Position numbers and translations under genes: made by a program. Below the pieces are notes generated by a model, which worked only from the letters and a program-made list of their open reading frames with translations, was not told the origin of the DNA and made no database searches. From Latescibacteria bacterium UBA6620 (GTDB lineage: Bacteria; Latescibacterota; UBA2968): a stretch of DNA of 64,000 nucleotides. This document shows, piece by piece, positions 62,654 to 64,000 of the stretch. The stretch covers positions 126,732-190,731 of the forward strand of contig DJHM01000011.1 of the NCBI GenBank assembly GCA_002433075.1, read 5' to 3'. Position 1 is the first letter of the stretch; each line of letters starts with the position of its first letter.

Positions 62654-63898
62654 TTATGTACTGACCGTGCGCTCCGTAGCTGCGATCCGATCTGCATCCT
62701 CTACGAACGCTTCCTCGTCGAACAATCGGTAGAACAGGACGGCCGCCACAACCGTGATGACGATCGGGACGAGAAAAATCAGAGCCCAATCGTGCCCGCC
62801 ATCAGGGAACCTGAACGCGTCGTGAATCCATCCGCTGAAAAAGTGACCCACGAGCATGCCTACCCCGTTCGTGGCAAACACGATCAACCCTTGTGCGCTT
62901 GCTCTGATGTCACCCCGGCTCAGTCGCTCGACCGCGATCATGCCTCCTACAAAGAAGAACGAGTAACAGATTCCGTGCAAGCCCTGTGCGGCGATCACCA
63001 GCCACGCGGGTTGGCCTAACGCGAAGATGGCATACCGAACGGGCCAGGCCAGGATGCCCAGCGCGATCGTCGCACGCGTACCCAGTTTCATCAGCGACGG
63101 CCCGAGTAGCAGCATCATCGCCACCTCTCCGACCTGACCCAGACTCATCGCGAAATTCGCCGTGCTCGCGCTCAACCCCACGCCGTGAACCGGCTCCGTA
63201 AGGAACAGAAACGTCAGGTTGTAGTAGAACGGCAGTTCAATCGCCACCACAAAGGATACGCCCAAAAGGACGCCGAAGTTTCTGTTTCGCGTGAGCTTGA
63301 ACGCCTCCAGAAAGGCGTACGGACGTGCAGGCGATCGAGAGGGTGGCGTGTTCGGAAGCGTCAGACAGTAGATCGCCAGCAGGACAGACAGCCCCGCCGC
63401 GAATAAAAGACAATCCCCCAGGAAAACGCCCTCCGGATCCGTGCGCCCGCGGTAGGAAAGGTAGAGGCTCATGCCCCAGGCGATCGCAATCCACCCGACC
63501 GTGCCCCACGCCCGCACGTTGCCAAAAGTGCGACTTTCGTCGGAATGGTGGAAGGCGATCGCGTTCGTCAACGCGATCGTCGGCATGTAGAGCATTGCAT
63601 AGAAGAAGATGGCCAGCCAGAGGGGAAGAAACGCCGTCTGATGCCAGGCCAGAATCAGAAGGGGCGCACCCAGGAAGTGACAGATTGCCGTGAACACCTG
63701 GTTGGGGAGAAATCGGTCCGCCACCCATCCGGCAATGACCGGAGAGATCAGAGAGCCGAACGCCGTCGTCCCGAAGACATAGCTGATTTCACGGCCGCTG
63801 AACCCCAGATGGTCCATGTGTCCGGCGATCAGCACCGCCCAGGCTCCCCAGACGGCAAACTGCAGGAACATCATCACGGCCAGCCGGGTATAGATCAA
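62654..63898 (-). CDS. MFS nucleoside transporter (NupG/XapB-like)
   Basis: The 414-residue, 12-helix protein starts YTRLAVMMFLQFAVWGAWAV, the hallmark start of the nucleoside:H+ symporter MFS family. It has DESRTFGNVRAWGTVGWIA (R-x-W-G-x-x-G-W), LPFYYNLTFLFLTE and QGLHGICYSFFFVGG. It likely imports nucleosides. The start is a TTG at 63898; no ATG or GTG is available in frame nearby. With the AzgA permease it makes two nucleobase/nucleoside importers within 4 kb. Confidence 0.88.
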   Translation of the reverse strand: MIYTRLAVMMFLQFAVWGAWAVLIAGHMDHLGFSGREISYVFGTTAFGSLISPVIAGWVADRFLPNQVFTAICHFLGAPLLILAWHQTAFLPLWLAIFFYAMLYMPTIALTNAIAFHHSDESRTFGNVRAWGTVGWIAIAWGMSLYLSYRGRTDPEGVFLGDCLLFAAGLSVLLAIYCLTLPNTPPSRSPARPYAFLEAFKLTRNRNFGVLLGVSFVVAIELPFYYNLTFLFLTEPVHGVGLSASTANFAMSLGQVGEVAMMLLLGPSLMKLGTRATIALGILAWPVRYAIFALGQPAWLVIAAQGLHGICYSFFFVGGMIAVERLSRGDIRASAQGLIVFATNGVGMLVGHFFSGWIHDAFRFPDGGHDWALIFLVPIVITVVAAVLFYRLFDEEAFVEDADRIAATERTVST

Positions 63899-63943
63899 CT
63901 CGCGACCGCCTTTCTCACTACACCAGTGAAAGGATTCAGGAGG

Positions 63944-64000
63944 TCAGCCACCGTAGCCCTCCAGCCGCTCTTCCAGAACCGCTGTGCTGTCCACCCCCCC
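63944..64000 (-). CDS. C-terminal end of an unidentified gene (partial)
   Basis: The reverse strand is open from the right edge to a TGA at 63944-63946, ending STAVLEERLEGYGG. This is followed by 45 nt and then the MFS start on the same strand. Only 18 codons are visible, too few to name a family. The coding call rests on position and composition. Confidence 0.35.
   Translation of the reverse strand, partial: GGVDSTAVLEERLEGYGG

Overview
The window is a 64 kb, GC-rich (roughly 60%) chromosomal segment of a diderm bacterium. The evidence for two membranes is an LptE-type LPS assembly lipoprotein, an outer-membrane beta-barrel candidate and secreted or lipoprotein-type peptidases. Many genes belong to families abundant in uncultured sugar- and sulfate-ester-degrading lineages: phytanoyl-CoA dioxygenase-like enzymes, Gfo/Idh/MocA oxidoreductases, a Cys-type sulfatase, a large DUF6785/6784-like membrane protein, and a dockerin-like C-terminal repeat. 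I lean towards Latescibacterota or a neighbouring uncultured phylum. That is inference from gene content only. No rRNA, tRNA, CRISPR array, prophage or insertion sequence was recognised.

Layout. Positions 1-10437 are almost entirely minus strand: an M16 peptidase running off the left edge, proA, an Ldh2-type dehydrogenase, an acyl-CoA ligase, an HD phosphohydrolase, an aldose epimerase, an SDR, a small beta-barrel candidate and a zinc alcohol dehydrogenase. Positions 10661-15384 form a tightly coupled plus-strand operon: cupin, YjbQ, a HAD hydrolase with two ClpX-like zinc fingers, a LamG/FG-GAP protein interrupted by an in-frame TGA, and a PhyH-like enzyme with an HxG instead of HxD iron motif. 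A GH2 glycosidase, a split and damaged LysO exporter and an SDR follow. Positions 19007-29455 hold carbohydrate-linked enzymes on both strands. Positions 29841-45025 mix housekeeping genes (ssb, cysK, Nudix, lptE, fliG) with several very short genes that have strong Shine-Dalgarno sites, a broken PilZ-like gene, and a penicillin-acylase-like protein that lacks its usual serine nucleophile. Positions 45398-49665 are a form II CO/xanthine-dehydrogenase-type coxS-coxL-coxM-coxG cluster. Positions 50440-54077 are a T-box leader with a Phe (UUC) specifier, driving pheS and pheT of the archaeal/eukaryotic type. Positions 54152-59454 are a sugar-oxidation cluster (two Gfo/Idh/MocA enzymes, a sugar isomerase, a broken enolase-superfamily dehydratase, a medium-chain dehydrogenase). 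The right end has a purine permease, an M28 peptidase, a tiny membrane protein and a nucleoside-type MFS transporter.

Two observations stand out. First, five genes are interrupted. All four frameshifts are repaired by adding one G to a run of three or four G, and all four in-frame stops could be C-to-T changes of CGA, CAG or CAA. That pattern may be assembly error or genuine decay, and it can be tested. Second, an archaeal-type phenylalanyl-tRNA synthetase sits under a canonical bacterial T-box. Several intergenic spacers also consist of short reiterated words that no annotated feature explains.
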